32,482 nt of DNA from an uncultured Chromatiaceae bacterium (GTDB taxonomy: Bacteria > Pseudomonadota > Gammaproteobacteria > Enterobacterales > Alteromonadaceae), in NCBI GenBank assembly GCA_937978655.1, contig CALJUX010000007.1, positions 1-32,482 of the forward strand, given 5' to 3'. A model generated the notes under the pieces. It was not told where the DNA came from, did no database searches, and saw only the letters and a list, made by a program, of their open reading frames with translations. Shown here piece by piece: positions 24,682 through 32,290 of the stretch; position 1 is the first letter of the stretch, and each line of letters starts with the position of its first letter. A program made the position numbers and the translations under genes.

Positions 24682-25434
24682 ATGCAAATACTTCAGGTGA
24701 TTTCGTTATTGCTCGACTACCCGACTGCACTGTTACACGACAGTCAGGCCGAACTTGAGCAGATTGTGCAGGCGGCGGCGTTGTCCGACGCCGCCAAAAC
24801 GGCGCTGCTGGCCTTTATCAGCCAGCGGCTTGGCAAAGATTTAATGGACTGGCAGGCCGAGTACGACAGCCAGTTTGAACGTGGCCGCAGCTTAAGCCTG
24901 CTGCTGTTTGAACATTTACATGGCGAATCGCGGGACCGTGGTCAGGCCATGGTCAACCTGCAGGCGCAGTATCGCGAAGCCGGGCTGGATATCTCCCAAA
25001 AAGAACTGCCGGATTATCTGCCGCTGTACTTAGAGTTTTTATCCACGCAAGGCGATGACAATGCCCGCTTCGGTCTGCAGGAAGTGGCGCCGATTTTGGG
25101 CCTGCTGGCGGCTCGCCTTGCGCAGCGCGATTCGGATTATCAAATCCTGCTGCACAGCCTGCTGGAGCTGTCCGAGGCTGAGATTGATCTGGCTGATCTC
25201 AGCCAGCAAATCAGCACTGAACAAAGAGATGACACACCCAAAGCGCTGGATAAAGTCTGGGAAGAGGAAATGGTCAGCTTTATGTCGGCTGGCAATAACG
25301 GCGGGGGTGAAACCAGTTGCCCCAGCAGTCAATACCGCCCAACTGAAAGCCAACGCCGCGACCAGCTGGTGCCGGTGCAGTTTTTTAATGAGGCGACACC
25401 CGCTGCCGCTGCAGCTTCAGGAGTTTTATCATGA
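24682..25434 (+). CDS. narJ: Nitrate reductase assembly chaperone NarJ
   Basis: 250 aa (E. coli 236). All-helical TorD/NarJ family chaperone that binds the NarG N-terminus and guides molybdenum cofactor and Fe-S insertion before NarGH docks on NarI. It has the family opening (LQVISLLLDYPTALL) and the GRSLSLLLFEHLHGESRDRGQA motif (about 70-91). The C-terminus is longer and polar, with Cys in GGGETSCPSSQYRP. It starts 4 nt after narH, with AAGGA inside the narH end, and overlaps narI by ATGA. Confidence 0.97.
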   Translation: MQILQVISLLLDYPTALLHDSQAELEQIVQAAALSDAAKTALLAFISQRLGKDLMDWQAEYDSQFERGRSLSLLLFEHLHGESRDRGQAMVNLQAQYREAGLDISQKELPDYLPLYLEFLSTQGDDNARFGLQEVAPILGLLAARLAQRDSDYQILLHSLLELSEAEIDLADLSQQISTEQRDDTPKALDKVWEEEMVSFMSAGNNGGGETSCPSSQYRPTESQRRDQLVPVQFFNEATPAAAAASGVLS

Positions 25435-26120
25435 GTTATTTTGATCATCTCGCCTTTGGCATTTACCCCTATATCGCTTTTGCGGTGATGTTGATTGGCA
25501 GCTGGATCCGCTACGACCGCGAGCAATACAGCTGGAAAACCAGCTCCAGCCAGTTGCTGGAAAAGAAACAGTTACGCCGTGGCAGTATCCCGTTTCATAT
25601 CGGCATTCTGGCCATTCTGGGCGGTCATGCTGTTGGTCTGCTGACACCGGCCGAAGTCTGGCACGTGCTAGGCATCAGCGCAGCGTTTAAACAGAAGATC
25701 GCGATGGGCGTCGGCGGCTTTTTTGGCCTGATTTGCCTGTACGGTTTAGTGATCCTGCTCAAACGCCGGCTGACCAATCCACGGGTACGGGCCAGCAGCA
25801 ATCCGATGGACATCGCGCTGCTGTGGCTGTTACTGGCGCAGCTGCTGCTGGGTTTAACCTCGATTTTTGTCTCCGCCGGTCATATGGACGGCAGTGAAAT
25901 GCTGAAGTTGATGGCCTGGGCGCAAAACACTGTGACCTTTGACAGCGCAGAAGCAGTCGCGGCGATGCAGGGTGTGCACTGGATTTTTAAAGCGCACATT
26001 GTGCTTGGCATGACGCTGTTTGTGGTGTTCCCGTTCAGCCGTCTGGTGCATATGCTGAGCGTGCCGCTGCAGTATATCCGCCGGCCGCATCAGATCGTGC
26101 GCCAGCGTTTTGTGCGCTAG
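25431..26120 (+). CDS. narI: Nitrate reductase gamma subunit NarI (cytochrome b)
   Basis: 229 aa with five membrane helices. It oxidises quinol and anchors NarGH. The haem ligands are His56 and His66 (HIGILAILGGHAVGL), exactly as in E. coli, and His189 and His207 (HIVLGMTLFVVFPFSRLVH). The start overlaps narJ (ATGA) and has its own CAGGAG at 25418-25423. The C-terminal YIRRPHQIVRQR tail is complete. Confidence 0.98.
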   Translation: MSYFDHLAFGIYPYIAFAVMLIGSWIRYDREQYSWKTSSSQLLEKKQLRRGSIPFHIGILAILGGHAVGLLTPAEVWHVLGISAAFKQKIAMGVGGFFGLICLYGLVILLKRRLTNPRVRASSNPMDIALLWLLLAQLLLGLTSIFVSAGHMDGSEMLKLMAWAQNTVTFDSAEAVAAMQGVHWIFKAHIVLGMTLFVVFPFSRLVHMLSVPLQYIRRPHQIVRQRFVR

Positions 26121-26157
26121 CCAGCCCCGGAAAAAAGTTAAGCCTTTACCAGAACAA

Positions 26158-26178
26158 AGGCCAGCACAGCGCTGGCCT
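26158..26178 (+). other. Intercistronic hairpin between narI and ppiC
   Basis: AGGCCAGC and GCTGGCCT form an 8-bp stem with a 5-nt loop, followed by GTTGGGAG, the ppiC ribosome site, and not by a T-run. This suggests mRNA stabilisation or expression tuning rather than termination. Confidence 0.5.
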
Positions 26179-26192
26179 GTTGGGAGTTCAAC

Positions 26193-26987
26193 ATGATTGA
26201 AGTCAATCAGCAGCAAATTTCCGAAGCGGAGATCTTTGCTGAGATGCAATATCACCCGGCGGCCGACAAACGCGCTGCTATGGTCGCTGCCGCGCAAAGT
26301 CTGATTATTGAAAAGTTAATCTGCCAGCGCGCCGACGAACTGGGTTTAACCAAAGAACTTGCTGCGTTACAACAGACGGAAAACACCGATCAGCGTCAGG
26401 CTGCGCAAGACAGATTGGTGCAGCAAGTGATCGATTTGGAAGTCACAGTGCCCAGCGCCAAAGCGGCGGACTGTGAGCTGTATTATCAGCAAAATCCGCA
26501 AAAATTCGTCAGCTCGCCGTTATTGGAAGTACGGCACATTCTGCTGGCCTGTGCGCCAGACGACCAGACCGGGCGCAGCAAAGCGCAACAACAGGCTGAA
26601 GCGCTGATCGGGCAAATTCAGGCGGGCAGTGCTTTTGCCGGCTTCGCCAGTCAGTTTTCCGCCTGTTCGACCAAAGACAGTGGTGGTTTATTAGGCCAGA
26701 TCTCCAAAGGCCAGACAGTGCCGGAACTGGAGCGGCCGTTATTTCGCTTACAGCCGGGTTTATTGCCTTATCCGCTGGAAAGCCGTTATGGCCTGCATGT
26801 GGTTGAAGTGCTGCACAGGGTTGAAGGCCAGCAGCTGCCCTATGCTGCGGTTTCACAACGCATTGCCGACTACCTGAACGAAAAAGTGCGGCGTAAAGCG
26901 GTGGCACAATATATCTCGGTGCTGATCAACGAGGCGCAAATCGCCGGTTTTGATTTTCAGGTGAACCCTTCGCCGCTGATGCAATAA
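26193..26987 (+). CDS. PpiC/NifM-type peptidyl-prolyl isomerase of the nar operon
   Basis: 264 aa without a signal peptide, so cytoplasmic. The N-terminal helical part (about 1-105) resembles the SurA/NifM-like chaperone segment. The parvulin rotamase domain (about 110-210) has EVRHILLAC, the FAGFASQFSACSTKDSGGLLGQ region and SRYGLHVVEVLHR. Such genes often follow narI, and the protein probably helps nitrate reductase folding or maturation. It has GGGAG before the ATG and lies 72 bp after narI across a hairpin. Confidence 0.87.
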   Translation: MIEVNQQQISEAEIFAEMQYHPAADKRAAMVAAAQSLIIEKLICQRADELGLTKELAALQQTENTDQRQAAQDRLVQQVIDLEVTVPSAKAADCELYYQQNPQKFVSSPLLEVRHILLACAPDDQTGRSKAQQQAEALIGQIQAGSAFAGFASQFSACSTKDSGGLLGQISKGQTVPELERPLFRLQPGLLPYPLESRYGLHVVEVLHRVEGQQLPYAAVSQRIADYLNEKVRRKAVAQYISVLINEAQIAGFDFQVNPSPLMQ

Positions 26988-27090
26988 GGCCGGTTGCTTC
27001 AGGCTGGTGCAAAAAAACCGGGCTTAACTGTTTGCAACGGCAGATTGCACCGACTGATTGCACCAGTTTGGCGCAAACCGCTGGGCGATT

Positions 27091-27123
27091 GCACCAGAGC
27101 TGGTTAGAATGGTGCTCTTTTTT
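27091..27123 (+). terminator. Possible terminator after ppiC
   Basis: GCACCA (27091-27096) pairs with TGGTGC (27110-27115) around a 13-nt loop and is followed by TCTTTTTT. The stem is only 6 bp, though an alternative AGAGC/GCTCT pairing exists, so termination may be partial. Confidence 0.4.
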
Positions 27124-27177
27124 GCAGCAACTCGCTGTAACGACTATCTGCAGCAATCACGAGCAGCGACAACATCT

Positions 27178-28380
27178 ATGGCCCCAGCTTCTTTACGGCA
27201 GCGCTTCCTGCAGCTGCTTGGTTTGTACCAGCCCAATGAACAACATCTGTCAGCCATCACGCTGCGCCACCGCTTAAAAGTGGTGGCAGCGGCCTTTGTC
27301 GCTTTGTTGCTGGTTTCGCAAATCAGTCAGTGGTATCTGGCGGGCAGCGGTCATGTGTTGCTGTTGGCATCGATGGGCGCCTCGGCCGTGTTGTTATTTG
27401 GTTTGCCCGGCAGCCCGCTGGCCAAACCGGCGGTGTTTTTATGGGGCCATCTGTTACCGGCGACGATAGGCCTTGCCTGCAGCCATCTGTTCAGCAGTTT
27501 TCCGCTGATGGCCGCTGCCACCATCGCGCTGGTGTTATTTGTGATGTATTTGTTTGAAGCCATGCATCCGCCGGGCGGCGCTACCGCTTTGGTGCCAGTC
27601 ATCGCCACCACCACAGGCAATGCTCCCGGCCTTGATTTTCTGCTGTTCCCGGTAGGACTGAATTTAGGGGTGATGCTCGGCGTCAGCCTGTTGTTGCAAC
27701 GGTATCTGCGTCCGCCGCGCCGGGTGGTGCCAGGCCCTGGCACGCCGGTCACCACCGACCTGCCCCCCTTAAGCCGCAGTCAGCTGCAACATGAAGATTT
27801 GCAGGCGGCGATGGATAAGTTTCAGTCGGTACTGGATATCAGTGAAGCTGATTTGGTGCAACTCTTTAGTCTGGCGCAACAACATGCCCAAAGCCGGCAG
27901 CACTCGGCGTTAAGCTGTGCCGATATTATGGCGAAGGATTTGGTGACCGTAAGCCCACAAACGCCGCTGCGCGACGCCTGGTTGCTGCTGCGCCAGCATA
28001 AAATCAGTATGCTGCCGGTGGTTGCCGCTGATGAGCGTTTAGTTGGCGTCATTTCGGTGCCGGATTTTCTGAAAGATTTGGCCTTACCGGAACTGACCGG
28101 CACCCGTCAGCATTTACACAGCCTGTGGCTGCACCTACGGTTGAAATGGTCTGGGCAGAAATCGACCAAACAAGGCGGCCTGCGCCAGCCCAACGTTGGC
28201 GATAAAATGAGTACGCAGCTGGTGGTTGCTGCGCCGGACGATCCCATCACCACTTTAGTGCCACTGCTGGCCAATAATGGCTTACATCATGTGCCTATTG
28301 TGGCGGCCGACCAAAAACTCTGTGGTGTAGTGACGCAATCGGATTTGATGGCAGCACTGGCCCACCAAAGGCTGGCTTAA
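27178..28380 (+). CDS. HPP-family membrane protein with CBS pair
   Basis: 400 aa from the ATG at 27178. The frame stays open back to an ATG at 27058, but that extension reads through the repeat-rich intergenic region and the terminator-like hairpin and looks non-coding. No good ribosome site is visible for either. The N-terminal half has four or five membrane helices with the HPP signature AMHPPGGATALVPV. The C-terminal half has two CBS motifs (ADIMAKDLVTVSPQTPLRDAW...GVISVPDFL and DKMSTQLVVAAPDDPI...GVVTQSDLM), which usually bind adenine nucleotides and gate activity. HPP proteins in plastids and cyanobacteria have been linked to nitrite transport. The position after narGHJI, in a window with no narK, fits nitrate/nitrite movement (inference). 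Confidence 0.85.
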   Translation: MAPASLRQRFLQLLGLYQPNEQHLSAITLRHRLKVVAAAFVALLLVSQISQWYLAGSGHVLLLASMGASAVLLFGLPGSPLAKPAVFLWGHLLPATIGLACSHLFSSFPLMAAATIALVLFVMYLFEAMHPPGGATALVPVIATTTGNAPGLDFLLFPVGLNLGVMLGVSLLLQRYLRPPRRVVPGPGTPVTTDLPPLSRSQLQHEDLQAAMDKFQSVLDISEADLVQLFSLAQQHAQSRQHSALSCADIMAKDLVTVSPQTPLRDAWLLLRQHKISMLPVVAADERLVGVISVPDFLKDLALPELTGTRQHLHSLWLHLRLKWSGQKSTKQGGLRQPNVGDKMSTQLVVAAPDDPITTLVPLLANNGLHHVPIVAADQKLCGVVTQSDLMAALAHQRLA

Positions 28381-28396
28381 CACAGCAAATCCGGGT

Positions 28397-28412
28397 TACC
28401 TATTAATGGTTA
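28397..28412 (+). promoter_or_regulatory. NarL 7-2-7 site upstream of the porin gene
   Basis: TACCTAT-TA-ATGGTTA is a perfect TACYYMT heptamer followed at 2 bp by an inverted heptamer with one mismatch. It lies 84 bp before the porin start. A further near-match, ATTGGTA, is at 28426-28432, and TGCGCC/GGCGCA (28454-28473) forms a hairpin in the leader region. Confidence 0.68.
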
Positions 28413-28496
28413 TCTGACTGTTTCTATTGGTATTTTTTACATAACGTACCGCTTGCGCCTTACAATAGGCGCAGCGAACCGCATGAGGAAATCACA

Positions 28497-29693
28497 ATGA
28501 AACGCGTGTTATTGCTGGCCACTTTGGCCACCGGCTCTCTGGCCACCAACACAGCTGCCGCTGCGGCAGCCAATCCATTCTGGCAAGATGCTGCCGTCAA
28601 ATGGAACTTCCGCTATCGCCTCGAGCAAGTGCAACCGGATGGCGCCTTAGAAGACGCGCTGGCCTCCACCTTGCGCAGCCGGCTGACGGTCAATAGCGGC
28701 AAATGGACGCTGGCAACCAATCAAAGTATCAGTGCACTGATTGAAGCCGACCATGTTGCCGTGCTTGGCGGCGACACTTACAACAGTACCGTCAATGGCT
28801 TAAGCCGTTACGCCACTATTGCTGATCCGGATGGTCTGGACCTGAATCAGGCCGCGCTGTTATTTAAAGCCGGCAGCAACAGCCTGGTCACCATTGGCCG
28901 GCAGCGGTTAAATTTTGGCGACCAGCGTTTTATCGGCAGTGTTGGCTGGCGGCAAAACGAACAGACCTTTGATGGCGTACGCCTGACCCAACAGTTCAGC
29001 CCGACTGTGCAGCTCGATGTGGCAAGTCTGCATAATGCCAACCGGGTGTTTGGCCCGGACGGCGCCAATGCCGACTTACACGGCCGCTTTAACCTGGCAC
29101 AGGCGCAATGGACTATGGCGGCCGACCAGGTGCTGCAGGGTTATTTTTATGACCTCGACTTTGACACGGTAAGCGCCCGCTCTGCCAGCACCACAGGCCT
29201 TGATTACAAAGGCGGTGCGCAAGGCTTTAAATGGCAAACGGCCATTGCGCGCCAGCACGATGCGCATGCCGCCTCTGCCGATTATGGCCTGAATTACCAC
29301 AGATTTGAGCTCAGTTATCCGCTGGGTAAAGTCACCCTCAAAGGTATTCTGGAGCGACTTGGTTCAGACGGTCAAAACGCCTTCCAGACGCCTTTTGCCA
29401 CTTTGCATGCCTTTAATGGCTTTGCCGATATGTTTTTAACTACGCCAGCCAAAGGGTTACGCGAACAGGCGGTGCAGCTGGCGTTTCCGGTACTCAAAGC
29501 CAAAGCGGCGCTGTCCTGGCATCGTTTCCACAGCGATGTGGCCAGCAGCCATTATGGCAATGAGCTGGACGCCAGCCTGGTTTATGAGCTGAATAGCCAG
29601 TGGCAACTGCTTGGCAAAGTGGCGTTTTATCAGGCTGATACCTTACAGGCCGACACCCGTAAATTCTGGCTGATGGCGACTTATCAGCCTTAA
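28497..29693 (+). CDS. Outer-membrane porin, alginate-export (Alginate_exp) family
   Basis: 398 aa. The signal peptide MKRVLLLATLATGSLATN ends in an Ala run near residue 26. The mature part begins NPFWQDAAVKWNFRYRLEQVQ, then LRSRLTVNSGKW, LVTIGRQRLNFGDQRFIGSVGWRQNEQTFDGV and alternating beta-strands to the end (KFWLMATYQP). This is the AlgE-like beta-barrel pattern found in many proteobacteria outside alginate clusters. It has a GAGGAAA ribosome site. It stands behind its own NarL-type site directly after the nar genes, so I infer an anion pore for nitrate/nitrite. No alginate gene is nearby. Confidence 0.85.
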   Translation: MKRVLLLATLATGSLATNTAAAAAANPFWQDAAVKWNFRYRLEQVQPDGALEDALASTLRSRLTVNSGKWTLATNQSISALIEADHVAVLGGDTYNSTVNGLSRYATIADPDGLDLNQAALLFKAGSNSLVTIGRQRLNFGDQRFIGSVGWRQNEQTFDGVRLTQQFSPTVQLDVASLHNANRVFGPDGANADLHGRFNLAQAQWTMAADQVLQGYFYDLDFDTVSARSASTTGLDYKGGAQGFKWQTAIARQHDAHAASADYGLNYHRFELSYPLGKVTLKGILERLGSDGQNAFQTPFATLHAFNGFADMFLTTPAKGLREQAVQLAFPVLKAKAALSWHRFHSDVASSHYGNELDASLVYELNSQWQLLGKVAFYQADTLQADTRKFWLMATYQP

Positions 29694-29715
29694 TCCTCTG
29701 TTTTGCTCTCTGTGT

Positions 29716-29740
29716 ACCGGTCACTCCACGCCGGTTTTTT
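29716..29740 (+). terminator. Rho-independent terminator after the porin
   Basis: ACCGG and CCGGT form a short stem around a 10-nt loop, followed directly by a T-run (TTTTTT). It lies 23 bp past the porin stop and before the convergent nasR-like gene. Confidence 0.65.
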
Positions 29741-29751
29741 GCAGCGCCATC

Positions 29752-31017
29752 TCAGCTTGATTTGGCGCTCTTTTTGTGTTCTGTTTGCGTTTTTTCAATC
29801 ACAAGTGTGGCCACTTCGAACAACGATTGCTGCCGGTCCATCGCCAGTTTTTGCAGCTGATGATGCGCCTGCTGTTCGCTGATTTGATGCTGTGCAATTA
29901 ACATCAGCTTGGCGCGCTGCACCATTTTCAGCTCCTGCACCGCGGCCCGCGCCTGTTCCAGTTCAGTTTCGATGTTGCCGATATGCTGCGATTGCTCGCG
30001 CAGCAGCTGCAACAACGACGCCTGGCCGTTTTGTTCGTGGCTGAGTGGCCAGATCCCGGCCAGCCCCGGTGCCTGTTGCGCTGGTGCGACAGCTAAAGCA
30101 TTGACTGGCGCAGCCTGGCGCTTCAATAGCTGCTGCTCCTTGGCATAAGTTTGTTTTGACGCGGCCAGCTGTTGCTCCAGCGCTTGTTTCAGCGGCTCGA
30201 GCAGCGCATGCAGCACATCAATACGCCGGCTGGCGCACTGAAACCACAGTTCAGCCAGCGCCGGCGACGCCTGCTGATGCCGGCACAGGCCAAGCATCAT
30301 CTCTTTGAGCTGCACATATTGTGCGTCGGCTTGCTGGCAAAGTTGTGGCTGATAGACCTGACAGAGCGGCGCAGCAAGGCCAGGCCACAGCGCCTGCAAT
30401 GCATCCTGTTGCGACTGCGCCAGCACCTGCAGCCGCTCGGCCAGTTCATTGCCATTGGCTTTACCGGAAAACGCCACCACGCCCCAGGCGCGCTCCTGCC
30501 CGGCAAATTCTTTCGCCTGCAACAGGTAGATGAGGCTCAGCACCAGTTGACTGACCGCCGGCGACACCGATAGACCAGCGGCTTCTATCACCACGTCAAG
30601 CCAATGCCGGATCAGCTGCGAATACTGTTCACAAGGCGCCTGGCTGCATGCCTGCTCTGCCTGACACCCAGCCACTGCCAGCCGGACTTGCGCCAGAACC
30701 TGACTCTGTTGTAAAGCACAGGCCAAAGCGCTTTGTAAACGCGGCGCCTGCAAAGCACCGGCTGCCAGCAGCTCTGCAATCAACGCGGCCGTTTGTGTCA
30801 GCCGGCTGCTGACCTCACCCTGCTGTTGTTGCAGTGCGCTACTGAGCGCCGGCTGCGGCGTATACATCAGCATATTGCTGAGACCACGTTCGCGCTGCAG
30901 CTGATGCACCAAATCACCAATGCAGGTGACCACTTCAATCAGGCTGTGTAACTGGCGCAGCGCCGCCACATCCTGTTGTTTTGCCGACAGTAATAAACGC
31001 AGGACTAATGGATCCAT
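29752..31017 (-). CDS. nasR: NIT-ANTAR nitrate-responsive antiterminator (NasR type)
   Basis: 421 aa (Klebsiella NasR 393). The N-terminal NIT sensor (about 30-290) has the hallmark HQLQRERGLSNML (38-50) and KEFAGQERAWG (169-179), and Arg264/265 in ASRRID falls in the region of the second conserved nitrate-contact Arg. A linker (about 290-350) is followed by the ANTAR RNA-binding domain (about 353-410: QELKMVQRAKLMLIAQHQIS...LQKLAMDRQQSLFEVATLVI). NasR binds nitrate or nitrite and then a leader RNA, preventing terminator formation. The gene is divergent from the FNT channel gene, whose leader holds exactly such a terminator. It is cytoplasmic. The ribosome site is weak (GGGCCGCT). Confidence 0.92.
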   Translation of the reverse strand: MDPLVLRLLLSAKQQDVAALRQLHSLIEVVTCIGDLVHQLQRERGLSNMLMYTPQPALSSALQQQQGEVSSRLTQTAALIAELLAAGALQAPRLQSALACALQQSQVLAQVRLAVAGCQAEQACSQAPCEQYSQLIRHWLDVVIEAAGLSVSPAVSQLVLSLIYLLQAKEFAGQERAWGVVAFSGKANGNELAERLQVLAQSQQDALQALWPGLAAPLCQVYQPQLCQQADAQYVQLKEMMLGLCRHQQASPALAELWFQCASRRIDVLHALLEPLKQALEQQLAASKQTYAKEQQLLKRQAAPVNALAVAPAQQAPGLAGIWPLSHEQNGQASLLQLLREQSQHIGNIETELEQARAAVQELKMVQRAKLMLIAQHQISEQQAHHQLQKLAMDRQQSLFEVATLVIEKTQTEHKKSAKSS

Positions 31018-31155
31018 AGCGGCCCGATCTGAACATCACAGATCCCTGCTGCGGCAAGGGTTGTTCCAATCTGGCTTAAAGCGCGGCATCTGTCTGAAAA
31101 TAAACAACTTTAGCGTGCTATTCGGTACTGCAGGCGCGCCTGCTAATCAGACGCT

Positions 31156-31194
31156 TGCGCCAGTTCCGTGCAACCACTGCACTGAACTGGCGCA
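31156..31194 (+). promoter_or_regulatory. Two NtrC-like enhancer boxes
   Basis: TGCACTGAACTGGCGCA (31178-31194) matches the NtrC consensus TGCACTAAAATGGTGCA at 14 of 17 bases. The reverse complement of 31156-31172 matches at 13 of 17. Their centres are 22 bp apart (two helical turns) and about 107 and 129 bp upstream of the predicted sigma-54 start. Together they form a long inverted repeat (GCGCCAGTTC/GAACTGGCGC). Confidence 0.7.
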
Positions 31195-31266
31195 GCCGTG
31201 CCGGGGTCGACAGCTGACCACAATATTTTTGGTTTATAAATGAATGAGTTAATCAATATTTCAAAC

Positions 31267-31282
31267 TGGCATCTGAAATGCA
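31267..31282 (+). promoter_or_regulatory. Sigma-54 promoter for the FNT gene
   Basis: TGGCATCTGAAATGCA fits TGGCAY-N5-TTGCW with the invariant GG (31268-31269) and GC (31280-31281) exactly 12 bp apart and one mismatch. Transcription would start near 31293, giving a leader of about 147 nt. No good sigma-70 pair was found closer to the gene. Confidence 0.68.
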
Positions 31283-31306
31283 TTTGATCACTTGAGTGCA
31301 AACGCA

Positions 31307-31334
31307 TGCGGTCTGCTCCAGCAGTCGCACCGCA
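31307..31334 (+). promoter_or_regulatory. Leader stem-loop, candidate NasR RNA target
   Basis: TGCGGT (31307-31312) pairs with ACCGCA (31329-31334), and the inner CTGC pairs with GCAG, leaving TCGC bulged on the 3' side. It sits about 15 nt after the predicted start, upstream of the leader terminator, where ANTAR proteins bind. I could not identify the two hexaloops with A1 and G4 expected for ANTAR targets, so the exact fold is open. Confidence 0.5.
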
Positions 31335-31381
31335 CAGACTCCAGACAAAACAAATAAGACAGACAATAAAACCGGACACAG

Positions 31382-31419
31382 GCGTCCGCTCCTCAATCGA
31401 GGGCGGGCGCTTTTTTTTT
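31382..31419 (+). terminator. Leader (attenuator) terminator before the FNT gene
   Basis: A 12-bp stem pairs GCGTCCGC plus CCTC (31382-31394, with T31390 bulged) with 31399-31410 around an AATC loop, followed by nine T. It ends 20 nt before the ATG and only 8 nt before the ribosome site, so it must be bypassed for the gene to be expressed. The remainder of 31018-31439 has no gene. Confidence 0.88.
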
Positions 31420-31439
31420 GCAACAAAAGAGGAAAAATC

Positions 31440-32288
31440 ATGGCATATCTCATCCCCGCTGAATTTGTCAGCAAAATGGTCGACGCCGGCGAAGCGAAAA
31501 TTTTTATGTCGACCCGCGACACGCTGATCCGCGCTTTTATGGCCGGCGCCATTTTGGCTCTGGCGGCAGTGTTTGCCGTGACGGTCAGTGTGCAGACCGG
31601 CTCGCCGCTGGCTGGTGCTATGTTGTTCCCGGTCGGATTTATCATGTTGTATTTAATGGGCTTTGATTTATTGACCGGCGTCTTTGTGTTAACGCCGCTG
31701 GCCTGGCTGGACCGCAGAGCCGGCGTCACTGTCCCTGGTATTTTACGCAACTGGGGTCTGGTGTTTTGCGGCAATTTTGCCGGCGCTTTAACCGTCGCTT
31801 TTATGATGGCCTTTGTCTTTACCATGGGCTTTGATGCACCCGCCGGCCCGGTCGGCGAAAAACTGGCCGGCGTTGGTGAAGCCCGCACCGTGGGTTATGC
31901 CGCCCACGGCGTCAGCGGCTGGCTGACGATTTTTCTGCGCGGCATGTTGTGTAACTGGATGGTGTCGATGGGTGTGGTTGGCGCGATGATATCCACCAAT
32001 GTCAGCGGCAAAGTGATCGCGATGTGGATGCCAATTATGTTGTTCTTTTATATGGTGTTTGAGCACTCGGTCGTTAATATGTTTCTGTTTCCTTTTGCCC
32101 TGATGATGGGCGGCGATTTTTCCGTGATGGACTATTTGCTGTGGAACGAAATTCCGACGGCGCTGGGCAATCTGGTCGGTGGTTTAGCCTTTACCGGTCT
32201 GACTTTATACAGCACCCACTATAAAACCGCGCCAAAACGCGAGTTATTACAAAGCAGCAGTTTCAGCGGCAATAAAAAGGCTGCCTGA
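31440..32288 (+). CDS. Formate/nitrite transporter family channel (NirC-like)
   Basis: 282 aa from the ATG at 31440, which has AGAGGA 6 nt ahead. An upstream ATG at 31296 in the same frame would put the leader terminator in the coding region. It has six membrane helices with FNT features: the N-terminal PAEFVSKMVDAGEAK segment, LFPVGFIMLYLMGFDLLTG, LRNWGLVFCGNFAGAL, RGMLCNWMVSMGV and FEHSVVNMFLFPFALMMGG (with the conserved pore His in EHSVVN). The family conducts formate, nitrite or hydrosulfide as pentamers in the inner membrane. NasR/NtrC-type control and a following phosphatase/kinase gene favour nitrite uptake for assimilation. The next gene starts 2 nt after the stop. Confidence 0.93.
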   Translation: MAYLIPAEFVSKMVDAGEAKIFMSTRDTLIRAFMAGAILALAAVFAVTVSVQTGSPLAGAMLFPVGFIMLYLMGFDLLTGVFVLTPLAWLDRRAGVTVPGILRNWGLVFCGNFAGALTVAFMMAFVFTMGFDAPAGPVGEKLAGVGEARTVGYAAHGVSGWLTIFLRGMLCNWMVSMGVVGAMISTNVSGKVIAMWMPIMLFFYMVFEHSVVNMFLFPFALMMGGDFSVMDYLLWNEIPTALGNLVGGLAFTGLTLYSTHYKTAPKRELLQSSSFSGNKKAA

Positions 32289-32290
32289 AC

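Noticed and set aside
27043..27095. GATTGCACC copies as a CRISPR-like array
   Set aside because: Only three 9-bp direct copies with unequal spacing (13 and 31 bp), and no cas genes.
27058..27177. Forty-residue N-terminal extension of the HPP protein
   Set aside because: Reads through a repeat cluster and a terminator-like hairpin; no family resemblance in the extension.
31278..31307. Hairpin ATGC/GCAT with TTTG/CAAA and CAC/GTG as a leader RNA structure
   Set aside because: It overlaps the -12 element and the predicted start at about 31293, so most of its 5' arm would not be transcribed if the sigma-54 promoter is right.
31253..31888. 211-aa minus-strand frame opposite the FNT gene and its leader
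   Set aside because: Antisense to a clear membrane protein and across the leader terminator; composition is a shadow of the plus strand.
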